From contig RPFO01000175.1 of NCBI GenBank assembly GCA_009746045.1, positions 3,902,430 to 3,966,429 on the forward strand: DNA of 64,000 nt. The letters are read 5' to 3'. Of this stretch, positions 8,601-18,402 are shown one piece after another; within the stretch, counting starts at the first letter, position 1; each line of letters starts with the position of its first letter. The stretch comes from Mesostigma viride (Eukaryota; Streptophyta; Mesostigmatophyceae; Mesostigmatales; Mesostigmataceae). The notes below the pieces were generated by a model, which saw only the letters and a program-made list of their open reading frames with translations, was not told where the DNA came from and did not search any database. A program made the translations under genes and the position numbers.

Positions 8601-11008
8601 CGCCAGCCATTTGCGGCTTTCTCGTGCTGGACGGGAACCACTTTACCACACTCATCAAATCGGTGAAATTCGAACTGGTCACCGACAATATGACGGTGGA
8701 CCAAAGATCTGTGTGGTACCAGGCAATGCTGAATGGTTTCATGAAGGCGGAAAAGCTCAGGGTCGTTGCGCGGGGAGGGAAGGAGCAGGAGGTCACGAAG
8801 ACCGTGGCCGCGGCGAAGCTGGAGGAGTGGGCAACTGATTGGACGAATTTCGGGGGGGTGGACGTGCAGATGCTCAAGGGTGAGACCATCCTGCCGACCT
8901 GGTGGCAGATCCGTGAACAGAAGGTAAGCCAGGTTGCGACCGCCGGCGTTTCTATAAGTGGTTTTCTTGTGTTAATTTCAGTATGCCATTAGTTCGGTCA
9001 AGATGCGACCGCCGGCGTTTCTATAAGGGGTTTTCATGTTCCACCTTAGCATGCCATATTTTGGTCAAGATGCGACCGCCGGCGTTTCTGTCAGTCGTAT
9101 TCTTGTTCTCAGTTGAGTTGTGCTTATTTGGGAGGACTGTCGATGTGTCTCTGCGCGTTGTTGCCCTACGGGGATGCAGGTTACCGAACAAGTCGGCAAG
9201 ATGATCGAAGTTGTCAGGCAGCTCGGGAACGCCATGAACGCCGAGGACACAGCCCAAGCCAAGGCAACGTGGGGCTCAGCGCTGGGGGATGTGCACCGGG
9301 CCTACCAGGCATATGGACCCGTCAAGAGAGGGAAGGGCGTGTCTCTCCCAACTCCTCTGTACGGCAAGATCTGGGCGATTGTGAAGCCCTTTTGGCAGAA
9401 AGGAGAGCAAGCCAAGGCCGAAGGGGACGGCGCAGGCGACAAGGCAGGGGGGCTGAAGAGACGGACAAGTGGGGGCCGGACCAGAAGAACTTCATGCAGC
9501 GCTGGCTGTTCTGGTGTGAGGACCCTTTGAAGCCCGCTGTCGACGGCAAGCCGGCGATCGCACAGGATATCGCGGCTCGGCAAGACTTCCTTGACACGCG
9601 CCCTAAAGACAAGGCGCACGAACTGTCCATTTTCACCGCGCATCGGGAACTTGCGAGTTTCCAGTACTTCGACAGCCTGATCCAAGCGCCGATCATGTCC
9701 TGTGAGGCCCCTCCCAGCAACCTGATAAAAATAATGGAAGTCGCCAAGAATTTGATAGAGGCGGCAAAGCAATTCGCCCACATCAAGTTCCTGGAGAACC
9801 CCGAGCTGATGGCCGCTTGCAAACAACTAAACGGGACTTTCGACCCCGTATTGGTGAGGGAGCACGTGTTTGGCGTGAAGCTGAAGGGCACCTTCGCCAC
9901 GGACCTCGACAAGTTCATCGCCGACTGCCGCCTGACCAGAGACTTTTGGCGGGTGGTCGTCACGGCCATGAGGGCGATCATTCTCACGCTGAGGGACCTT
10001 CCGCCGGCTAAAAGGAAAGTGGTCGACCAGAAGGACTGGAAGTTCCCGAGAGGGCTGCTCGCTTCCCACCCCCGTCATTTGTATGACGATTTGGGGGTGA
10101 AGACCAAACATCTGCTGGGTGTGCCACAGGAGGCGGCGGCGGAGGTCGAGAAGGAGGTCGAGGAGGCGGCGGAGGAGGGGACTACCAAGGCCAAGAAGGG
10201 GTGGAAGGAAAGGTTGGAAGCCTACAGCGATTGGAAGGGGGTGAGGATGGGATCCGACTGGATCGCATACAGGACAATGACATGGAAGGAAAACGAAAAA
10301 AGAAAGGATCTGGTGGTGACGAAGGTGGTGGACGAGTTGTGCACGGGGAATTACAAAATTCCTCGGTCGCTGGAGGACCAGGCGTTTGCTGTGCTGGACC
10401 TGGCAGCTGACAGCAACGAGAAGTGGAGGAACCTGCGCAAGTGGGACGCAGACTGCATTCCGGAGGAGAGCAACATTCCCAAACCCTCCTCGCATTTGAG
10501 CCCGGTCGTGTGGGATGTGGTTGACAAGATGACCAACGCCCTTTTTAGGGGACCCTGCAGAGTTCTGCTGGTGTTCGGGGAGCCCGCCCATATCCGCCGG
10601 TGGAAGCGCCTGGTCCGCCTTATCAAATATTGGCTTGTTGAAGATGGGTGGGAAGGCCTCAAATACTTTTCCGACGACGATTCTTCGTCTGATAAGGATG
10701 ATGATTCGGAGAAGGGGGAAGAGGGGGAGGCGGATGAGGATGAGAAGGAGGAGGATGAGGAGAAGGAGGATGAGGAGGAGGAGGAGGACGAGGAGGACGA
10801 GGAGGACGAGGAGGACGAGGAGGACGAGGAGGACGAGGAGGACGAGGAGGACGAGGAGGAGGATATTGCTGAGGGGCACCCGCCCGGGATGGGTGAGGGG
10901 CAGGCGGAGGGGGAGAAAGGGGATGGGGATGGGGAGAGGGAGGAGGGGGAGGGGGGAGAGGGACGGGGGAGGAGATGGAAGGGGAGGGAAAAAGCGCAGT
11001 CGGGGTGA
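5605..11008 (+). CDS. Six-exon gene for a ~1,445-aa protein of unknown function with acidic tail
   Basis: Exons by splice signals and frame: 5605-6279, 6401-6457, 6585-6665, 6789-7294, 7737-8923, 9180-11008; every junction is phase 0 and GT-AG. The start ATG directly follows TTGCAG. The N-terminal 270 aa is Pro/Gly/Ala-rich and probably disordered. The middle is helical and charged (segments such as WVVAEVRTE, IKWMQENLF, KTHHLW-type Trp-rich stretches around exons 5-6). The last exon ends in about 80 residues dominated by Glu, Asp and Gly, including a GAGGAC repeat (10780-10860). Frame breaks occur at about 7050, at the G run near 8353 and at the G run near 9450; each is cured by one extra base, the last two by one G. 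I recognise no domain. Acidic tails like this occur in chaperones and chromatin proteins, but that is only an analogy. Confidence 0.6.
7295..7736 (+). repeat. Triplicated intron segment with repeated 5' splice site and palindrome
   Basis: Intron 4 of the large gene contains three direct repeats of about 150 bp, starting near 7283, 7432 and 7588. Each copies the end of the preceding exon (GGGAAYGAGGTAAGT or a slightly decayed version), a conserved CTCTGTTGTGAGGGG stretch and one 22-bp palindrome (7351, 7502, 7654). The second copy has a damaged donor (GCCAAGT); the third is intact. The intron therefore arose by tandem duplication across an exon-intron boundary and offers alternative donors. 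Confidence 0.75.
8924..9179 (+). repeat. Intron 5 with three tandem palindrome units
   Basis: Palindrome copies at 8932, 9001 and 9068 lie in tandem units of 67-69 bp, each with a TTTCTATAAG- or TTTCTGTCAG-like tail. The intron runs from AAG/GTAAGCC to GATGCAG/GTTACC. The pattern matches the intergenic repeats upstream, so the motif spreads in transcribed and untranscribed DNA alike. Confidence 0.75.
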
Positions 11009-11104
11009 TGGAGGCTTGCGTGATGAGACAATGGGGGGGATGAAGACAACAGGGGGGGGGGTAAGCGCCAGCGTGCTGGTGAAGGAGACTCGAGGCCTGT
11101 CGTT

Positions 11105-11414
11105 GGAAACGCCGGCGGGCGTATCTGTGACGAGGAGGGGGATCGCCAGCGGGAGGGAGGCTCGCGGCCTGTTACTGGAAACGCCGGCGGGCGTATCTGT
11201 GATGAGGAGGGGGATCGCCAGCAGGAAGGAGGCTCGCGGCCTGTTACTGGAAACGCCGGCGGGCGTATCTGTGATGAGGAGGGGGATCGCCAGCAGGAAG
11301 GAGGCTCGCAGCGTGTTACTGGAAACGCCGGCGGGCGTATCTGTGATGAGGATGGGGATCGCCAGCAGGAAGCAGGCTCGCGGCCTGTTACTGGTAGCGC
11401 CGGCGGGCGTTCCC
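11105..11414 (-). repeat. Five tandem 72-bp units with inverted palindrome
   Basis: Copies of the 22-bp motif, in the opposite orientation to all others, start at 11105, 11177, 11249, 11321 and 11393, exactly 72 bp apart. The last is diverged. Seventy-two is 24 codons, so a repeat ORF stays open across it (ETPAGVSV units), but it has no start or splice context and lies between two genes. I treat it as a noncoding spacer array. Confidence 0.8.
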
Positions 11415-11443
11415 GATTTACGGGAGGCGGTCGTGTCCGACAG

Positions 11444-12721
11444 ATGGGAATGAGGCCTCGTCAGGATTCATGGGGACCCCCGGTTGAGGGGACCCCCGCC
11501 CTCGCCTCGGTTTCTTTGGGTCTGGGTGACGATCCCGTACCGTCGTCAGGAAGGACGGTTGTGATGACTTTGCCCCCCCGCTCGACGGGGATGGAGCAAT
11601 GCCCGAACACGATACTGCTGAATGAGGATGACGATCCGGAGCCGTCGGCTGACACGGATTTTGTTGCGAGCACCCCACTGCAGAAGAGGGTATTGGAGGC
11701 TCGTAACGTGGAGGGTCCGCCGACAGTCTCAGGTGGAGGGCCGGCGTTTGCCGGATTGATGCGCCCGACTGAGGTGGTCGATGTTGAGGCGCCGCCAGGG
11801 ACATCGACCGCACCGTTGACCGCATTGACGGATATCTTCGATCGACCAAGGATGCCCTTCCACGCTCCAACGGTACATTCGGCCGGTAAATTTCATTTTC
11901 AATAAACGAGTTTAATAAGTACCTTAATATATTTCTACATAAGTTTTTTTGCATCAGTCCATGGCTTCATTGATTTCTCACACGACCCTTCCGTATGCAT
12001 GTTAATTGGCATCTGCTTACGTGCAGGGAAAGGCGAAGAAGAAACTCCAGTTCGGTTTCCCCGTGGATCCGCGTCTGGGACTGTGTCCGGAGAGGCCGGC
12101 CGTGTTGTTGGCCAGGCCGCGGTCGGCGAACCAGTTGCACAACCGGGGGCGGGAGGGGACGAGCTCCCACCCAACGCACCAACCCACGCACCAGCCTTAC
12201 CGTGCGGTCAGCCAGAAAAAACGTACGAAGAGTTGATGGCAGAGGCGGCGGCTGCGCAGGGGCAGAAGGCAAAACGTCGGGGAGGGGGCAGGCGAGGGGC
12301 GGGGCAGGAGACGGAGGGTGCCGACGAACCTGCACAGCCGCAGAAGGGTGGTGGTCAGGGCAGAGATGCGACGGCCGAAAACCGAATCAGGGACGTTCGG
12401 CCGGACGTCCGGATGCGCTTTATGGATGGCGCGAAACTGAGTCGCGGAGGTTGGAGTTCGAAATGGGTAGACGACGTGTGCATAAACTGGCAGCACAAGT
12501 ACCCCAAGAAGGAAGATTTTCTGCTCTTTGGCACCCTCCTGGGCAAAGAGAGGGAGAAGGTGGTGATCAGATGGTTTGATGAAGGGCACGACCTCGGTTG
12601 GAGTAATGAGTGCGAGCAAAAGTTTCGTTTCCCTCTGAAGTTCGCTAGAGAACATGTTACTCTCCTGAAGGAAGGCGCCAGCTGGGACAACATTCCTTCA
12701 TATCGACCTGGCAAGCGATGA
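11444..12721 (+). CDS. Two-exon gene, hypothetical protein (378 aa)
   Basis: Exon 1 is 11444-11885 and exon 2 is 12027-12721. The intron runs from GCCG/GTAAAT to GTGCAG/GGAAAG, and the phase-1 junction preserves the frame. The ATG at 11444 directly follows GACAG. The N-terminal half is Pro/Ser/Thr-rich with acidic patches (NEDDDPEPSADTD). The last 110 residues look folded, with conserved-looking aromatic segments (GGWSSKWVDDVCINW, KKEDFLLFGTLLGK, VVIRWFDEGHDLGW). I recognise no family. It is the last gene of the island. It could instead be 3' exons of the upstream gene, but an in-frame stop at 11008 and the usual CAG-ATG start argue for separate genes. Confidence 0.58.
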
Positions 12722-13264
12722 TGGGCGAGGACTTTGCACGAAATCGCGTTTTGCACGTAATTGCCCACCGCAACGTGGAGAAATGCAGATGTACATAGTA
12801 GTTGGTTCAGTGACCGTGACTTTGGGCAGTTTAGTAGTTGGGGTGACGTGTCCAATGTATATATGGTGGGGCGCGTCCAAGGGGGTCCACGCTGATTGAG
12901 CACTTGCATGTGTTCTTTCAACATATTCGGACATGTATGAAATGAATAAATTGTTTGGACGATTGCAAATTGATTGATTGAAGAATGAGATACCATTAAT
13001 AATTGAAAAATGTAAAACCTCATTGTGAATTTGTACTTCAAACTTTCACATGCATGCCCCAAATTGTGCATTTGTGCAGGTTTTAATTATGAGAAGTAGC
13101 ATTTCTCTACAAATATTGAGAAATTTAGGGGCACTTGGGGTTGTTGGCCATGTTCATTCATGATAAAATGGACTTTTTATGCTGTAAAATCATATTCCAC
13201 TAGTCCAAAACGCTGCTTTCATGACGTCAAAAGTACCAGCAATGGCCCTAGGTTGGAGCAGTAG
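12722..13264. other. Gene-free AT-rich stretch at island edge
   Basis: AT-rich DNA without the island palindrome and without a convincing ORF. It separates the compact island from LINE debris. I see no repeats or TIRs that would define the island border. Confidence 0.6.
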
Positions 13265-13899
13265 ATGTTGGGGACGCCCCTCACCGCCCAGGCGGTGAAG
13301 GACATCGCCGCCCAGCCGGCGCCTGCTGGCCCGGCCGGCGATGCTCCCTCCACCTGGGCGGACTTGCTTAAGCTAGCAGCACTACCACCTCCACCACCTC
13401 CACCATCTCGGCACAACTCAAGCAACAAGCCCTCGACCTTCGCGAGGAAGCCGACATCGCCCGGCGCAGCCACAATGTCATCGTCAAGCACTTTGACCAG
13501 CCGGCAGGTGAGACCTCAGTCCACGAGCCTTCTTGAGGCATTTATAAGCGCGACATTTTTGCCCCCATGCTACTCACTGGTGAGCTGGACATGTCGGCTG
13601 TCCGCCTCCCCCGCGCGCGGGGGAAGGCTGGCCCGGCAACCGTGCTCCTCACCTTAAAGTACATGGCGGACAAGCTGGCGTTCCTTAAATGCCGCAAGAA
13701 GCTCTCGAGGACTCGCTTCACGCTGGACGACGACTTGACCCTGGCCCAGCAACAGCGGCGACGCGAGCTATCTATGGCCGACCTACCTTCAGCTCCGGCA
13801 GAGCGCAGGGGGGAAGCCGGTATACATACTGGAGGCCGGGGGGCGGTCATCCACGTTGACCACAAGCCCTGGCAGCCCCCTCCTGCCACCTCAGACTAG
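13265..13899 (+). pseudogene. Degenerate LINE ORF1-like protein
   Basis: A frameshifted frame with the layout of LINE/L1-type ORF1 proteins. A helical segment (LKQQALDLREEADIARR, then HNVIVKHF) is followed after a break by a segment of the type 'RGKAGPATVLLTLKYMADK ... KLSRTRF-LDDDLTLAQQQRRREL'. In ORF1 proteins this corresponds to the RNA-binding domain with an Arg/Lys strand and the conserved 'D-L-T-x2-Q' turn. At least one frameshift (13380-13400) and one stop (about 13535) break it. Sequence to about 14345 is probably its 3' part, ending ATTAATTAATG. Confidence 0.55.
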
Positions 13900-14780
13900 G
13901 GAATCCATACCAGTAGTGTAGATTAGTCAGGCTTAGCCTAGCATGTGGCCCACGCGCATGTGCGCCCATAATGGCCCCCACCATGGATGTTGCCTTCAGA
14001 TGATTTAGCCAAGCCCTGCCTATGTAATGGGACCCCCATGGATGTTGCAGTCAGAATTTAGCCATGCTATGCCTATGCAGAGAGATGCTCTCTGCCGAGA
14101 AGCCATGCCCTAGCCCTTGTATAGCCATGATGATCTTCCTCCCCCGTGCCGGGATCCCCTTAGTTGGGTTGAACCCGAGACAGCATGGTGGTGCCGGTGC
14201 TCTTGAGGCACCTAGAGCAAGTGTTGCTTACATTCCACTCTTGCAGGAAGTAGCCCAGAATGTATTAAAAGCCCTATGCCCCTTCTCCGGGATATGTGCT
14301 ACTACATATACTCCCAACGGAGTTATGCTTCTAATTAATTAATGATCTCCCATCGCAGTCGTGTAATTTGAATTACTTGTAATTTGATTAATTTAGTAGG
14401 TCCGGGCGTTAGGCCGGCAACACGCAGTGACAGCAGCTCCAGGGCCTGAATATACCGGCAAAAAATATGATTCGCCATGCATGTGGCAGCTAGATCCGGA
14501 GCTTCACCCAAAAATAAATGGGGGCAATGTGCCGGTCATGCAACCCTGCATGGGTATGCCCCTTGATTAAAACCCTTGATCAGGCCCCGTGTATGCATGA
14601 GATCGAGGCCTTTTGTAGTTTTATATCTTCTCGATCCCAAACCCGCCTATAATATGATGCGGCGCCGCATGCTGCAATTTTGCTTTGTGTCAGCCTATAC
14701 TTCTTGTTGTTGTAATAATTCAGTCACACCCACAGTTGGACCTCAGCGCATGCACCACTCTGAGAGCTATAGACAGTCCT
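13900..14780. other. Noncoding retroelement 3' region and unassigned DNA
   Basis: No gene is supported. The segment at 13970-14080 holds a diverged direct repeat (CCATGGATGTTGC at two places). Sequence at 14285-14325 (ATATGTGCTAC ... CTCCCAACGG) reappears at 15870-15890, at the end of the next LINE relic, which suggests related 3' UTRs. Confidence 0.5.
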
Positions 14781-14783
14781 CTG

Positions 14784-14900
14784 CATGTGGCCTGCCGCCT
14801 TGAGGCTGAGTGAGAGAAGCTAGGGCGCGCCCTAGCTCCCTCCTTGTAATGTGAATAACTGGGTTGAAGGTTCGATCCTTTATTGGTACCCACGTGACGC
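14784..14900 (+). repeat. SINE-like dispersed repeat, copy 1
   Basis: This element starts GTGGCCTGCC, contains GAGAGAAGCT and a CTCCCTCCTT tract, and ends TATTGGTACCCACGTGACGC. It includes GGTTCGATCC (14869-14878), a close match to the RNA polymerase III B box. Diverged copies lie at 51207-51313 (plus) and 59028-59125 (minus). A tRNA-derived SINE is inferred; a convincing A box was not found. Confidence 0.5.
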
Positions 14901-15042
14901 AGCGCCATACACATGCTTAAAATGTGGCCGGCAGATCGAGCTTTTTAAATGCAGCAACTGCGTGTATAATGCCACTGCCAGGGCCCAGGAAGCCATGCAG
15001 TTATAATTGAGAATAATTCATGCATGCCACTCACCTGACGTA

Positions 15043-15782
15043 GCGGCAGTGGACTTTGAGACGATATATGTGATCGAACCGCTCCCATTCCGCGACCGCT
15101 TCAAGCTGTTGGGGAGTTGGCTTCCTGAAACTGCCGACGATGTGGACACCCGCATCGGCCTTTCCTGGGCCAAGCTCCGTTCGCTCAACACCTACTGGCG
15201 CTCCAAGGGCCTGGACGAGCACCGCAAGCGCATGCTCTTCAAGGTCCTCGTCCTCACGGTGCTCACGTATGGCGCCGAGGCATGGACACTCACGGCAACA
15301 CTGGCAGCCAAGCTAGACGGCACGGTAACCCGGATGCTCCGACAGGTCCTGAATGTCGGGTTTTCTCAGCGTAGGTCATTAGAGTCTTTGTATCACGGTA
15401 TGCCGCGTATTTCGGACGAGATTAGGCAGCGTAGGATAGCATTTGTAGGACATCTTGCTCGCACCAGCCAGGTCGACACCGCCCTTGGTCTGGCCGGTCC
15501 CCAGCGGCTCGGCCAACCGGGGCGGCACATTTTGACCTGGCCTGGCCCCAACTGAGAACATTCCTAAAAAGGTAGGGAAACATGCCATGACCTATACCCA
15601 GATGTTGCTGGACGACCTAGCACTTGGTCCCAGCCCAGTTTGAGTACCGCATCCACTCTCTCTCCCGTCTTTGGACTGCCATGCAGGACAAGACGCGGTG
15701 GAAGAAGATTGTCAAGGCGCACACGCCAGCCCCTGTGGGCAAGCCGCCTCCCCCCAAAAGGAGGAGCCGTTTTGATGAGTAG
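15043..15782 (+). pseudogene. LINE ORF2 C-terminal fragment (reverse transcriptase thumb and tail)
   Basis: An open stretch (to about 15555) reads as the part following the catalytic core of a non-LTR reverse transcriptase: FKLLGSWLP, DVDTRIGLSWAKL, then KRMLFKVLVLTVLTYGAEAW and a Leu/Arg-rich tail with HLART. The block 'LTYGAEAW' is typical of the end of LINE RT domains. After a frame break the tail continues (LWTAMQDKTRWKKIVKAH) to a stop near 15782. The polymerase motifs and endonuclease are absent, so this is a 5'-truncated copy. The TAATTTAATTTAATTT tail near 15905 may be its 3' end. Confidence 0.75.
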
Positions 15783-15945
15783 CGTAGATAGGCTTTTCTA
15801 GACTAGATATAGCTTAGAGTTAGGTTAGTTCGATTACGCGGCTTCCTCCACACCACCCATCCAACCTGGAATATGTGCTACATGATCTCCCAACGGCGAC
15901 ATGTTATAATTTAATTTAATTTAATTTTTTAATGTGATCGAACGG

Positions 15946-16949
15946 AAATTGCACCTTGGTACGCTCACCGACCGCTGCTCCTTATAAATTATTAATGCAA
16001 AGGATAATATAATCTTACATGCAGGCCTGCATGGCAGCACAACAGCCTGCTGGAATCCTGCCAATTCCATACAAGTATAGATGCATAATAACTGATGTTC
16101 CTGATAGATCCAGACTCACATGCAACTGGCATTGATCCTACATAGCACTTCAATGAAGCTTACTGCATTGCGCTAGGCCCAAGTCGTACATCAGATGCAG
16201 GGCAAAGTCTACTGACCTCCCTCCAACCCACAGTTCTCCACCTAATTAGTGCCTTGTTCCCATCAGCATGCAGGCAGCCTATGTACTTGAACAATCTCAT
16301 CTGGAGTTCAGCATTAGCCAAGCCACAGATCCATTTCCAGCCAATATGGCCCAGCGCCGATATACTGCTCAAGCATAGGGTGCAACTTGGCTTCACAGCC
16401 CTGCAATTACTGAATGTAAAACCTACACCCCACCGTGAGGAATACAGTACGCGGTACATAAGCACCCCTGTAGGCTATTGTGCATAAACAGAACTACGAG
16501 CAAATATTTCCCTATATCTATAATAAACAAATATCTAGCTATATAGTAGTAGTAGTATATACGCCTGACCGCGCCTCTAGCTCAGGCCTCAGTTTCAGCC
16601 AGCTCCATATGTAGATCCTGGGGCGCCACTTGATTGTCCCCGGCCACAAGGGTGACAGCGCCAGCACTGAGCTAGGCCGTATAGATAGTGACCGCCCACG
16701 GAGGCCTAACTGGCCGCATGTAGCTGGCAATTGGATGGAATTTCGATTGATCTGCGGCCCACGGCATGCCGATGATAATGACACTGCGACCGATGCAGAC
16801 CGATGCAGACCGATAATAAAGACACTGAGTCGGTGAGCCGTATATGCAGCTGCATGGCCGGCTCTGACATATGTGCAGTGTATCATTGGCTCACGGCCAG
16901 CCAGTGCAAATTTTATAGTTGATAGTAGCCTGCATACGATTTGAGCCAG
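15946..16949. other. Intergenic region
   Basis: No convincing coding or RNA feature was found. It lies downstream of the sulfotransferase gene, which is on the other strand, so its 3' UTR probably falls in the last few hundred bases. Confidence 0.5.
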
Positions 16950-18370
16950 TCACCCCTGCAGGCTGTACATCCTCGTGAGCAGCTGCCTCGTCTGCTCCAG
17001 CATCGGTGCGTGAGGGTTCACGAACCTCTTGTCCGCTAGCGAGTCCGCCATCTGGCGCGCCCACAGCTCGTCAGGCCCACCCGGTGCGAGCCCCAAGTGG
17101 CGAAGCACCCTGTCCACCAAAGGCTGCGCCAGGTGGGGGGCCGCGTCCTCCAGGTCTTCCTTTGCGAGCATGAGGAATTGGGACGGGGGGAAACCACCCG
17201 CGCGCTGGCTGGTCCATGCCTTGCGGAACTCGTCGTAGTACCCGCGCCGGAGCATCTCGTGGCCTAGCACCGCGAACAAAGGGCACCTGTCATCGACGCG
17301 GAGCTGAAACGTGTTGCTGCGGCACGAGAGCGGGTACGTCCTGCAGAGCGCCCTGCAGAGCGCGTCCCGCAACGACCTGTCCCACGCCTTCCAGGGGGTC
17401 AACGCGCAGTGCTTGAGGCCACGGCGCGCGACACAGCCACGCATCAGCATGATGCCGTGAACGATTGTCACGTGGAACATCCTGGGCGTGAGCGGGCACA
17501 GGCAGGCGCCATAGGGGACTTGGTCCGCGCCTGCCGCCATCCTGTGTGGCTGTGTGCACCGCGACTCGTCATAATTCCCGCACCGGTCGTGCCACTCCGA
17601 CAGCGCACGGTCCGCAGGGTTCCTCGTGAGCATCAGGATGCGCGCGTGCGGCACTGCGCGGCGGAATAGCGCCACACGTGCTGCGAGGGGCACTGGCATC
17701 TCGTCCTCGCCAACGCCCATTATTAGGTCCATGTACTCCACGGTGGCATCACCCACGAGGACGCGGCATCTGCCCGCCGGCGCATCATCACGGTCCGGTT
17801 GAGCCCCAGCTGGCGCTAGGCGGCGATAATTCCAACGAGTGTCACCATCATCATCTTTGGCAGCACCACCAACATCGTCATCACCACCCGGCGGCCGAGC
17901 ACGTGCCATGTCACGTCCTAGTGCAGGCGTGACGGGGGGAGCCAGCAGGTCCGACCGGTCGCAGCCAGCACTGGCAGGCAGCAGCGCCTGGGTGCAGATT
18001 TTGGCTTGCCCGACGCGCAGCATGTAGGTCAGCAAGGAGTGCGCGTCGGTCCCGTCCGGCCTGTCAAAGTAATGAGGCTCCTTGGGCACTTGGCAGTTCC
18101 CAGAGTCCGCAGCCACCTGGGCAATACATAGGTGCACACGCAGCATGCAAAGGAATCGATTCAGTACTTGGATGTCATGGACAGTTTGCTTACGACTGTG
18201 CCAGGAGCGATCCATGTACTTTTTTGGGGGGGGGGGGGGGGGGGCCAGCGGGGGGGATTCAAGGCAGTGTGATAGACTAGTACGGCAACACGGCCAACCA
18301 AACCTCGGCGTATTGCCGTTTATTGCGTATTATACGCGTATCTGACACACGCAATACGGCAATTATTACG

Positions 18371-18402
<32 letters not shown>

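Noticed and set aside
10635-11453. Arg-rich 272-aa ORF
   Set aside because: Shadow frame of the GAG/GAC acidic repeat and of the 72-bp array; the Glu/Asp frame continues the spliced gene.
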